In this document: piece after piece, positions 1-7,600 of the stretch
Layout of the letters: the number at the start of each line of letters is the position of its first letter
How positions within the stretch are numbered: the first letter of the stretch is position 1
NCBI GenBank assembly: GCA_019639115.1
Contig: JAHBSM010000010.1
Location: forward strand, 62,001 to 126,000
Length of the DNA stretch: 64,000 nt
From: Acidobacteriota bacterium
GTDB lineage: Bacteria > Acidobacteriota > Blastocatellia > Pyrinomonadales > Pyrinomonadaceae
Direction of reading: 5' to 3'
Program-made: the position numbers and the translations under genes
Notes under the pieces: model-generated
Seen by the model: only the letters and a program-made list of their open reading frames with translations
Told to the model about the DNA's origin: nothing
The model's database searches: none

Positions 1-2
1 CG

Positions 3-269
3 GAAGGTTCTCATTCGGTCCCGCCTGTGAGTTTGCCGCCGCAAGCCGGCACCCATCGAATACTGCATATTCATCGGAACATTCCGGGCGTACTTGGCGA
101 AATGAACTCGAAGCTGTCCAAGAAAGGAATAAATATCGTAGGGCAGTATCTCAATACTAACGCTGAGATCGGCTATGTGATCTTGGACATCGAATCCAAA
201 CTGTCGCGGCAGGCCTTTGACCTGTTGAAAGATGTAGCCGGTACGGTGAAATTGCGAATGGTCTACTAA
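3..269 (+). CDS. serA: D-3-phosphoglycerate dehydrogenase, C-terminal ACT domain (partial, 5' end outside window)
   Basis: The frame is open from the left edge of the window, so this is the 3' end of a longer gene. An internal GTG at 27 is not the true start. The 88 visible residues match the end of E. coli-type SerA: a VSLPP linker strand, then an ACT domain beginning RILHIHRNIPGVL, with NIVGQYLNTNAEIGYVILDIE in the middle and ending LRMVY. In the family this domain binds L-serine and gives feedback inhibition of the first step of serine synthesis (3-phosphoglycerate to 3-phosphohydroxypyruvate, NAD-dependent). The catalytic and NAD-binding domains cannot be seen. The next gene starts 36 bases downstream on the same strand. 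Confidence 0.88.
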   Translation, partial: EGSHSVPPVSLPPQAGTHRILHIHRNIPGVLGEMNSKLSKKGINIVGQYLNTNAEIGYVILDIESKLSRQAFDLLKDVAGTVKLRMVY

Positions 270-305
270 TGGCGTTCGTGTCGATGGTCCCCGAGGTGCT
301 GCCTT

Positions 306-2834
306 ATGAAGGAAACGCCCACAGCATCGGAAATTATTCGCGAGGCACCGGAACGCGGCATGACCTCAACCGAGGCTGCCAGAGCGTTCGAGGTTTACGG
401 GCCAAATGAGCCGATCAGAACGAGGCGTGCAAATGCCTTGGTAGATCTGCTGAGGCTCTTTGCCAATCCCTTGATAATACTGCTTATCGTCGCCAGCGGG
501 ATCTCGTTAGCGGTTGGCGACGTGATCAATGCCTCGATCATCATCTCGATGGTGCTTCTGGGCGTATTTCTGAATTTCTTCCAGACCCGACGATCAAAGA
601 AGGCCGCGGATTCGCTGCGACGTGAGGTGAGTGTCTCAGCCCGTGTGCTCCGCGACGGCCGATGGAGCGAAGTACCACGGAGAGAGGTCGTGCCCGGCGA
701 TCTGATCCGGATCTCAGCCGGCGGGCTTGTGCCGGCGGATGCTGTATTGGTCGAGACGCGTGGACTGCACGTTCAAGAGGCCGCGCTGACTGGTGAGTCG
801 CTCCCGGTCGAAAAGGCCGCCGCATCGAGCCCGGAACCGACCGATGCCGAACGCGTCTTTCTCGGTACATCTGTCATAAGCGGCACAGCTACGGCGCGCG
901 TAGTCGCAACGGGGCCGGATACGAGGTTCGGAGAGATAGCTTCTCGGCTCGTCCAGAAACCGCCCGAGACCGAATTCGAACGAGGCACTAAGAAGTTCGG
1001 TTTTTTCATCGTCCGCGTCATTTTCGTTCTCGTTGTTTTTGTCTTTCTTGTTAACGCATTGATGCAGCGAGACATACTCGAATCGCTGCTTTTCTCGATA
1101 GCTCTTGCCGTAGGGCTTACGCCCGAGTTCCTGCCGATGATCACGACCGTCACGCTCGGCCAAGGGGCGATCCGAATGGCCGCACAAAAAGTGATAGTCA
1201 AGAATCTCGAGGCCATACAGAATTTCGGAAGCATCGACATACTCTGCTGCGATAAAACAGGAACATTGACCAAAGGTGAGATGTCGCTCAAGGATCACGT
1301 GGATCCACAAGGGAAGCCGTCCGAAGAGGTGTTCAGGCTCGGCTGGATAAACAGTGCGCTTGAATCCGGTGTTACGGACGTGCTCTCGCATGGACTCGAC
1401 CGAAGCAAGATCTCCGATCCGCTGGACGCCGCGATCATCGGGCACGACACGCCTCAAGCGGGCCTGCCTGAGAAACTCGACGAGCTGCCTTTTGATTTTG
1501 AACGGCGGCGTGTCTCGGTCGTTGTAATTGACGGCGGCCAAGCCCGGATCATTACGAAGGGTGCGCCGGAAAGCATTATGTCGGTATGCACCGGCATCCG
1601 GACTCCCGAAGGCGATCAAGACCTGCGGGACGGTGCAGCCGACGAAGCGCGAAAGCTGGTCGAGGGCATGAGCAGGCGCGGCCTAAGGGTGATCGCGGTC
1701 GCGGCGGCGACCGTTGCGACACGGGAGCGGTACACCGCGGCTGACGAGCAAGGTTTGACTCTCGAAGGCTTTCTGGTCTTTGCCGACGAGCCGAGAGAAT
1801 CAGCCGCTGAGGCGCTTCGGTCATTGGCGGATGACGGGGTCGAAGTAAAGATACTTACCGGCGATAGCGAACTCGCTGCCGGTTATGTTTGTAACGAGGT
1901 CGGGCTCGACGCCAAGCGGATAATCAACGGCGATGACATCGACAAAATGGATGATGCGGCACTGGCACAGACGGCGGAGCAGGTGACGGTATTCGCCCGA
2001 GTCTCGCCGGTCCAGAAGAACCGCATAATTCTCGCGCTAAAACAGCGAGGCCACGTTGTCGGATTCCTGGGCGACGGCATTAACGATGCACCGAGCCTGC
2101 GGACGGCAGACGTTGGAATTTCGGTCGCGTCTGCTACCGACGTTGCAAAGGATGCGGCCGCCATTGTGATGATGGAACCCGGGCTTGACGTGCTTCATAG
2201 CGGCATTATCGAGGGCCGAAAGTCGTTCGGCAACGTTATGAAGTATCTCTTGATGGGTACCAGCTCAAATTTCGGCAATATGTTCAGTATGGCGGCTGCC
2301 GTACTGTTTCTGCCGTTCCTGCCTATGCTTCCGGTGCAGATCGTGCTGAATAACTTCTTATATGATCTTGCGCAGATCACGATCCCGACCGATGAGGTCG
2401 ATGATTCGTTCATTAGGAAACCCCGAAAGTGGGACATCAGCCTGATCCGCGATTTCATGTTATACATCGGCCCGATCAGCTCCATCTATGACTTTGCTAC
2501 TTTCTACGTACTGTTGCATGTTTTCCGGGCGACCGAGCAAATGTTCCATACCGGTTGGTTCATCGAATCGCTTGCGACTCAAACTCTGGTCGTATTCGTG
2601 ATCAGGACCGCGGGTAACCCATTTAAAAGCAAACCGAGCCGTCCGTTGACCATTACGGTCATCGCGGTCGTGCTTGTTGCTTGCATTTTGCCATTCACGC
2701 CGCCGGGACGCCTGATCGGATTTGTGCCGATGACATGGCAGTTCTATTTGTTCGTGGCCGGAGCTACGGCGACCTATCTGCTGCTGGTCGAGATGGTCAA
2801 GCGGAAACTGATGAGTCGCTGGGGATCCTCCTGA
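306..2834 (+). CDS. mgtA: Mg2+-importing P-type ATPase (MgtA/MgtB family, P3B)
   Basis: 842 residues, slightly shorter than E. coli MgtA (about 900). The P-type ATPase landmarks are present in order: TGES (residues 162-165) of the actuator domain, the phosphorylated Asp316 in DKTGTLT, and GDGINDAP starting at Gly589. The flanks identify the P3B magnesium group: AIQNFGSIDIL before DKTGT, and SSNFGNMFSMA, FLPFLPMLPVQI and IGPISSIYDFATF in the C-terminal membrane domain. The product should take up Mg2+ across the inner membrane using ATP. A GAGGTG ribosome site lies 7 bases before the ATG. It is probably transcribed on its own or with the upstream serA. I see no mgtL-like leader in the 36-base gap. 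Confidence 0.93.
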   Translation: MKETPTASEIIREAPERGMTSTEAARAFEVYGPNEPIRTRRANALVDLLRLFANPLIILLIVASGISLAVGDVINASIIISMVLLGVFLNFFQTRRSKKAADSLRREVSVSARVLRDGRWSEVPRREVVPGDLIRISAGGLVPADAVLVETRGLHVQEAALTGESLPVEKAAASSPEPTDAERVFLGTSVISGTATARVVATGPDTRFGEIASRLVQKPPETEFERGTKKFGFFIVRVIFVLVVFVFLVNALMQRDILESLLFSIALAVGLTPEFLPMITTVTLGQGAIRMAAQKVIVKNLEAIQNFGSIDILCCDKTGTLTKGEMSLKDHVDPQGKPSEEVFRLGWINSALESGVTDVLSHGLDRSKISDPLDAAIIGHDTPQAGLPEKLDELPFDFERRRVSVVVIDGGQARIITKGAPESIMSVCTGIRTPEGDQDLRDGAADEARKLVEGMSRRGLRVIAVAAATVATRERYTAADEQGLTLEGFLVFADEPRESAAEALRSLADDGVEVKILTGDSELAAGYVCNEVGLDAKRIINGDDIDKMDDAALAQTAEQVTVFARVSPVQKNRIILALKQRGHVVGFLGDGINDAPSLRTADVGISVASATDVAKDAAAIVMMEPGLDVLHSGIIEGRKSFGNVMKYLLMGTSSNFGNMFSMAAAVLFLPFLPMLPVQIVLNNFLYDLAQITIPTDEVDDSFIRKPRKWDISLIRDFMLYIGPISSIYDFATFYVLLHVFRATEQMFHTGWFIESLATQTLVVFVIRTAGNPFKSKPSRPLTITVIAVVLVACILPFTPPGRLIGFVPMTWQFYLFVAGATATYLLLVEMVKRKLMSRWGSS

Positions 2835-2859
2835 CGAGGCGGTGTTGTATCCTATCCAA

Positions 2860-3891
2860 ATGAGATCCTTGATTTCGATATTCGTTTCGTTATGTTTCGT
2901 TTTGCTTTTTGCGGTCTCGGGAATAGCGCAGTGGGAGCCTTCGAAGGTCGATACATCTGCTTCATTCCGTGGACTTTCTGTTGTAGATCAACGCGTGATA
3001 TGGGCCAGCGGTACCGGCGGGGCCGTTATCCGCACGATCGATGGCGGCAAGAAATGGGACGTCATAAAGGTGCCCGGTGCCGAGAAGCTCGACTTCCGTG
3101 ACATCGAGGCATTTGACGCGAATACGGCGTACATACTATCTATCGGCAATGGCATATCCTCGCGTATATATAAAACGACGAATGGCGGAAAGACGTGGAA
3201 CGAACAGTTTCGCAATCAGGATGAGAGGGCATTCTACGACGCAATTGCATGCTGGGATCGAGATCATTGTATGGCGATGAGCGATCCTGTTGACGGTAAG
3301 GCCGTGTTCATCATGACAAAGAACGGGATCGGATGGGAAAAGCTCAGTCCGCACGAGATGCCCGACGCTAAACCCAACGAAGCATTCTTTGCGGCAAGCG
3401 GAACTTGTCTAATTATCCCGAAGGGAACGATCGTGCCAATGGCTGTATCCGGCGGGTCCGAAGTGCGGTTCTTTCGCGGCGGTCTAGATAGCCACGGGAA
3501 GATCAGGTGGTCAATATCCGAGATCCCCATCGCCGGCGGAAGCCCCGGAAGCGGAGCTTTTTCTATCGCGGCCTACGACCGGCTTATCGTCGTTGTCGGC
3601 GGCGACTACGAAAAGCCTGACGAGTCGGTTGATAATCTTGCTCTCTCGGCAGACTTTGGTTTGACGTGGAAGCCCGGAAGGGGGCTTTCCGGCTATCGTT
3701 CGGGCGTCGCATTTGTCGATAGGAGAACTCTCGTCGCGGTCGGCACTAACGGAACCGACCTATCGACCGACGCCGGGAAGACCTGGAAAAGGACCGGCAG
3801 CGAGAACCTGAATGCGGTCGCGTCCAAAGGAAGATCGTCCACATGGGCAGTCGGGCCCGCTGGTCTTGTAGCAAAAATGCAATGGAAATAA
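2860..3891 (+). CDS. secreted BNR/Ycf48-like beta-propeller protein
   Basis: The frame is open from a GTG at 2842, but ATG 2860 starts a normal signal peptide (MRSLISIFVSLCFVLLFAVS, cleavage near GIAQ) and is preferred, giving 343 residues. The mature part has repeated blades of the form xxTIDGGKKWD, KTTNGGKTWNE and STDAGKTWKR with G-x-x-G loops. This is the Asp-box/BNR propeller also found in the photosystem assembly factor Ycf48/HCF136 and in sialidase-like proteins. Acidobacteria contain many such secreted propellers without known substrate. I see no catalytic set for a sialidase, so function is unknown. The exchanger gene downstream starts inside its last codons, so the two are co-transcribed. 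Confidence 0.75.
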   Translation: MRSLISIFVSLCFVLLFAVSGIAQWEPSKVDTSASFRGLSVVDQRVIWASGTGGAVIRTIDGGKKWDVIKVPGAEKLDFRDIEAFDANTAYILSIGNGISSRIYKTTNGGKTWNEQFRNQDERAFYDAIACWDRDHCMAMSDPVDGKAVFIMTKNGIGWEKLSPHEMPDAKPNEAFFAASGTCLIIPKGTIVPMAVSGGSEVRFFRGGLDSHGKIRWSISEIPIAGGSPGSGAFSIAAYDRLIVVVGGDYEKPDESVDNLALSADFGLTWKPGRGLSGYRSGVAFVDRRTLVAVGTNGTDLSTDAGKTWKRTGSENLNAVASKGRSSTWAVGPAGLVAKMQWK

Positions 3892-4856
3892 CACAGACGC
3901 CCGTCGCTGTACTGCTCATCGTCTGCGGGCTTGCGATACTCACCATAGGCGCCGAGATGCTTGTTCGTGGCGGAGCTTCGCTTGCTCTTCGGCTCGGAGT
4001 GACACCTCTCGTTATCGGGCTCACGATAGTTGCATTCGGCACGGGAGCACCTGAGTTCGTAGTGTCGCTGGATGCCGCGATAAAGGGAAGCAGCGGCATC
4101 GCTCTCGGCAACGTGATCGGCTCCAATATAGCTAATCTTGCATTGATCCTTGGCATAGCCGCAATTGTGCGGCCAATGTCGGTAAAAGCAGAGATACTGC
4201 GGCGTGAGATGCCTGTCTTGATGGGTGTGACGGCGGTCGTCTGTATAATGCTGTATGACGGGCAGCTGGATCGGATCGACGGCATCCTGCTGGTCGGAGG
4301 CGGCGTGGCATATACCGCCGGAGCCTATTATTTATCGCGGCGACGCGAATCGACAGAAGTAGAGGACGAGTTCGGGGCTGCCGTCGGCGAGCTTGCCGAA
4401 GGCGGCAAAAAGCGGCGTGCCATTACCGATGTCGTTCTGCTTCTGATAGGTTTGGCGGCTCTTGCGGCCGGAGCTAACCTGCTGGTCACCGGGGCTGTTT
4501 CAGTTGCTAGGGCGGCCGGACTGACCGAAGCCGTGATCGGGCTCACGATCGTCGCTATCGGGACAAGCCTTCCGGAACTTGCTACATCGGTCGTTGCGGC
4601 ATACAGGGGCGAAAGCGATATCTCTTTCGGTAATGCTATAGGCTCAAATGTATTCAATATCCTGATGGTGCTGGGGATCGCCGGTGTCATTACGCCGATA
4701 CCGACCGACGGTATCAGGCTTTTGGACATCGCGGTGTTTATCGGTTCGGTTGTTATAGTTTGGGCTATGCTTGGCCGCCGATTCTTGCTCGCAAGGCCCG
4801 AAGGGGCCCTGCTGACGTTTGGTTACTCCGCGTACATGTACAGTCTTTTTCAATAG
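3882..4856 (+). CDS. calcium/sodium antiporter (CaCA family, YrbG-like)
   Basis: The chosen start is ATG 3882 (MEITQTPVAVLL), 324 residues. An in-frame ATG at 3843 would place 13 basic residues before the first membrane helix and overlap the previous gene further. Two inverted alpha-repeats carry the ion-binding signatures: GLTIVAFGTGAPEFVVSL followed by GNVIGSNIANLALILG in the first half, and GLTIVAIGTSLPELATSV followed by GNAIGSNVFNILMVLG in the second. The acidic residues of APE and LPE coordinate Ca2+ in the family. A hydrophilic loop (EVEDEFGAAVGELAEGGKK) separates the two five-helix halves. Inner-membrane Ca2+ export driven by Na+ or H+ is the likely role. It overlaps the upstream gene by 10 bases. 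Confidence 0.9.
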   Translation: MEITQTPVAVLLIVCGLAILTIGAEMLVRGGASLALRLGVTPLVIGLTIVAFGTGAPEFVVSLDAAIKGSSGIALGNVIGSNIANLALILGIAAIVRPMSVKAEILRREMPVLMGVTAVVCIMLYDGQLDRIDGILLVGGGVAYTAGAYYLSRRRESTEVEDEFGAAVGELAEGGKKRRAITDVVLLLIGLAALAAGANLLVTGAVSVARAAGLTEAVIGLTIVAIGTSLPELATSVVAAYRGESDISFGNAIGSNVFNILMVLGIAGVITPIPTDGIRLLDIAVFIGSVVIVWAMLGRRFLLARPEGALLTFGYSAYMYSLFQ

Positions 4857-4919
4857 GTCATGACCGTGAACTTGTTAGCGGGTAATATTGTTCAAAGACT
4901 CAACTGCCAGTCAATTTGT

Positions 4920-6155
4920 CTAAAATACGTACGATTTACGAGCGGAAACAATCAATTCCGGGTGGTCCCTGATCTCGATCCTTATTTGCCTGGTCTTGCC
5001 TTTGCGTTCCTGGTTGAGCGGATAATAACCAACGGAGTATCGGTTATCAAGTACTTTCGAAATGTCTGAATAAATTCTGTTAGCATCCGCCGGGTTCTCA
5101 ATAAAGTCAGCATAACCACCCGAAAATTGGGCAATCGCGAACATGGCACTCTGGCCTGATAAATAAATTTCAACATCGGCATATTTATAATATTCAGCGA
5201 TCGCGGGACGGTCGGATGCGTCACCCCAGCCATAATGTTGGCCAATTCGAGTTCTATTCCTAATTGCAATTTCCAACTGTTCCTTGCTTGGTTTCCCAAG
5301 CATTCGATCAAAGGTAATAACTGAGTAAATAGTTGCACCAGAGGAACTTATCGCGTCTTCGACATCACGGAAGCCAAACGGACGGATCATTTTTTCTCTG
5401 CCGTACGGATAGCCGGTCCGATCTCTTGTTGAACGGGAGATCTTAATAGGCTCCGTACCATCCGGTTTTAACCAGATCGATCTACTTCCATCACCCTGAA
5501 AGACCACAATTCGCTGGCGATCCGATTCGCCAAAAAGCTCATTTAACACAGCCAAAAGTGCGTCCCATTCACTATTGAAGTCGTCTATATTTACTGAAAC
5601 AGCGTCGATGGCTTCATAGAGCCGTTTCTTATCGGAAGTGAAGCTCTGACGAACCCGCATATCTGAAGTAACAACGGCCATCTCGTCTTTATCGCCAAGA
5701 AGTTGGATCAGGTTCCTTGTCGCCGCCTTGCTCGTCTCCAGTATTGGTCCCTGCATTAGGTGGTTGCATAGTATGAGTACGATCGAGCGAGGACGAGACT
5801 CGCTGTTTGCAAATGAGAACATCTCGATCTTTTGCGGAACGCCGTCTTCGGTGATCACGATGTCATCTCGAGTCAATCCTCGAATCAAACTTCCACTTTT
5901 ATTCGCCACCATAAAGTCGATCGCCACCAGATTCGTTTCGATCCGGATCGAGTCGTCGTCAGGTTCAGAGGCTTTCGGTTGCGGTTTAGGAGACTTCTGT
6001 CTTTTGCTGCGGCCGTATTGTTTCAGACTATGCCCAAATTCGTCGGTCTTGTTAGAATCCGGCTTCGAACGCCGATCTGTAGATTGAGCAGATACGCTCG
6101 CTGAGGCAAACGCAAGGGCGAGGAACAATGAGATGATCTGAGAACGGGAGCACAT
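4920..6155 (-). CDS. VWFA-related domain secreted protein with degenerate metal site
   Basis: Start chosen at ATG 6155 (MCSRSQIISLFLALAFASAS, signal peptide), which has AGAGG 6-7 bases upstream. A longer frame to 6176 lacks a ribosome site. The 411-residue protein has the architecture of the acidobacterial VWFA-related family: secretion signal, a basic low-complexity linker, the strand segment RIETNLVAIDFMVANKSG, a LTRDDIVITEDGVPQKI segment, then the A-domain and a C-terminal SVGYYPLNQERKGKTRQI segment. At the MIDAS position, where the family has D-x-S-x-S, this protein reads LILCNHLMQG, so metal-dependent ligand binding is probably lost. DNA here is AT-richer than in the neighbouring genes. 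Role unknown, probably periplasmic or outer surface. Confidence 0.72.
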   Translation of the reverse strand: MCSRSQIISLFLALAFASASVSAQSTDRRSKPDSNKTDEFGHSLKQYGRSKRQKSPKPQPKASEPDDDSIRIETNLVAIDFMVANKSGSLIRGLTRDDIVITEDGVPQKIEMFSFANSESRPRSIVLILCNHLMQGPILETSKAATRNLIQLLGDKDEMAVVTSDMRVRQSFTSDKKRLYEAIDAVSVNIDDFNSEWDALLAVLNELFGESDRQRIVVFQGDGSRSIWLKPDGTEPIKISRSTRDRTGYPYGREKMIRPFGFRDVEDAISSSGATIYSVITFDRMLGKPSKEQLEIAIRNRTRIGQHYGWGDASDRPAIAEYYKYADVEIYLSGQSAMFAIAQFSGGYADFIENPADANRIYSDISKVLDNRYSVGYYPLNQERKGKTRQIRIEIRDHPELIVSARKSYVF

Positions 6156-6289
6156 ACAACCTCTCGCATCATGCAATGCAAGCCGGCCAATTCTATCATT
6201 GACTGCGCTGCATCAAAAGACCTTTGATCTGGAAGTAAACCGCTGAAAGTCGTTTCTCGGGACCTATTTGGTCCGTAACAACATTCGCG

Positions 6290-6766
6290 CTATTGACAAA
6301 GGTCAACCTTGCTTGCGAGGCGACAAGCGGAGTACTGTGAGTAAACTGCGAGTCTGATCTCAGGATCGGTGTAGCTCAAATAGTCATGGTCGAGCATGCA
6401 TTGTTCGGCCATCGCACTTGCTGCAGCACATTGGTCAATGGTTATCGGTGTGCAGGTCTGAAGCGCTTTGCTGAACAGGTTCATTTCGGCGCCCGCAAGG
6501 GCGTTACGGCGTCTAAGTTGGCAATCCTCGATACATTGAGGCACGTTAGCGGCATTTTGACACTCATAGCCGCATGACGTCGGACTGCCGTAAAAGTAGC
6601 TTTGAAAAGCTGAAGTGTAGGTCATATTCGCATTGAACCATGCGTTGAGAACGTCTGAGCAAGTGTCAGTCCCAAAGCACGAATTACCTCCCTGAACTCC
6701 TGTTGACGAGCCAATTACCATTAGAACAAAAAGGATAATATACTTAAGAAATAGTCTCTTTATCAT
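6290..6766 (-). CDS. cysteine-rich secreted hypothetical protein
   Basis: 158 residues; ATG 6766 has GGAGG 7 bases upstream. The first 26 residues form a signal peptide (MIKRLFLKYIILFVLMVIGS). The mature part holds 11 cysteines, several in spaced pairs such as SCFGTDTCSD, CGYECQ, QCIEDCQ, CTPITIDQC and EQCMLD, which suggests a disulfide-stabilised fold with one odd cysteine. I recognise no family. It shares low-GC DNA with the VWFA gene downstream and may have been acquired together with it. A run of about ten G lies some 45 bases upstream of the start. Confidence 0.6.
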   Translation of the reverse strand: MIKRLFLKYIILFVLMVIGSSTGVQGGNSCFGTDTCSDVLNAWFNANMTYTSAFQSYFYGSPTSCGYECQNAANVPQCIEDCQLRRRNALAGAEMNLFSKALQTCTPITIDQCAAASAMAEQCMLDHDYLSYTDPEIRLAVYSQYSACRLASKVDLCQ

Positions 6767-6809
6767 GCGAAGCCTCCAATCAGAAGATTTTCGCCAGTTT
6801 AAGCGTCGT

Positions 6810-6819
6810 GGGGGGGGGG
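6810..6819. repeat. homopolymeric G tract (about 10 G)
   Basis: A run of about ten consecutive G lies between two divergent genes (6290-6766 minus and 6881-7150 plus). It is the longest mononucleotide tract I noticed in the window. Such tracts slip during replication and can change promoter spacing, but they are also a common assembly error site. Confidence 0.7.
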
Positions 6820-6880
6820 CTGTTAAGCGATCTTTGGTTGGGTTAATTCCTGATCAAATACGGCACCAACTAGAAAAATC

Positions 6881-7150
6881 GTGAACTGGTACGACATTGC
6901 CGGCGGAGTAGGGGTTGCGCTGATAATTGGTGCCTACATTTTGCTCCAGGTCGGGCGGCTGGACGGCAAACGGCCGGCGTACTCGGCGATCAATGCTGCG
7001 GGTGCGTCGCTAATTATTGTTTCGCTATATTTCGAGTTCAATCTTTCCGCATTTATCGTAGAATTCTTTTGGCTGCTGATCAGTTTATTCGGTTTGGGCC
7101 GCTACTTTATGCGGGGCGGCAACAATGACGGTGCGGCCGTGAACACATGA
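6881..7150 (+). CDS. small membrane protein, CBU_0592 family
   Basis: 89 residues from a GTG at 6881. It has three predicted membrane segments: IAGGVGVALIIGAYILLQV, a central GASLIIVSLYFEF stretch and FIVEFFWLLISLFGLGRYF. The pattern DxxGxxGxxxIxxAYxLxQxG at the N-terminus, then a short polar link (RLDGKRPAYSAINAAG) and a C-terminal FWxxIS/GLxR helix, is that of the CBU_0592-type small membrane family of unknown function. Its stop overlaps the next start as ATGA, so both are likely translated together. Confidence 0.65.
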   Translation: MNWYDIAGGVGVALIIGAYILLQVGRLDGKRPAYSAINAAGASLIIVSLYFEFNLSAFIVEFFWLLISLFGLGRYFMRGGNNDGAAVNT

Positions 7151-7596
7151 ACACTTTCACGAGCATTCCATTCAAGACCAACACTTCGAGCGGCTTCACG
7201 TCGATCAACGGCGTCGCAAAGTTCTCGCCTGCAGGCATCGTTCTCGAATTCGAGTCAAAGCTGCTGGGGCTGATATCCGAAGGTGTCAAGGAAGCGAGAC
7301 TTGCTATCGAAGACATCCTCGACGTGCGATTTAGAAAGGGATTTCTTAAGTCGGGCGCCAAGATCGAGATAAGGCTCCGTTCGCTTATCGGAAAAGAGGC
7401 TCTTCCCATCAGCGACGGCAAGATCACGCTCAAGATAGAACGCATCGACCACGCTCGAGCTGCTGCCGCGGTCCGCGACCTCACCGAGGCAATGGCGGAG
7501 CACGCAGCCTCAGCGCCTCTGCCATCGCCTCCTGCCGCTTCGCTTTTCGGTGAGGGCGAAGCAGACACAAATCCGCTTGACCCGCAAGATAGGTGA
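7147..7596 (+). CDS. conserved hypothetical protein, PH-like fold possible
   Basis: 149 residues, no signal peptide and no membrane segment. The middle (AKFSPAGIVLEFESKLLGL, then VRFRKGFLKSGAKIEIRL, GKITLKIERIDHARAAAAVR) alternates strands and ends in a helix. This resembles small bacterial PH-like domains, but I cannot confirm it. The last 35 residues are Pro/Ala/Ser-rich and probably disordered. It starts within the stop codon of the small membrane protein upstream (ATGA overlap), which suggests a two-gene unit. It converges with the DPP4 gene, with a gap of only 4 bases. Confidence 0.55.
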   Translation: MNTFTSIPFKTNTSSGFTSINGVAKFSPAGIVLEFESKLLGLISEGVKEARLAIEDILDVRFRKGFLKSGAKIEIRLRSLIGKEALPISDGKITLKIERIDHARAAAAVRDLTEAMAEHAASAPLPSPPAASLFGEGEADTNPLDPQDR

Positions 7597-7600
7597 TCTG

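Noticed and set aside
714..1619. 301-codon open frame on the minus strand
   Set aside because: It lies wholly antisense to the P-type ATPase gene, whose motifs are intact, and its translation has no recognisable feature.
4860..5069. 69-codon open frame on the plus strand after the exchanger gene
   Set aside because: No ribosome site, overlaps the 3' end of the VWFA gene, and no family is recognisable.
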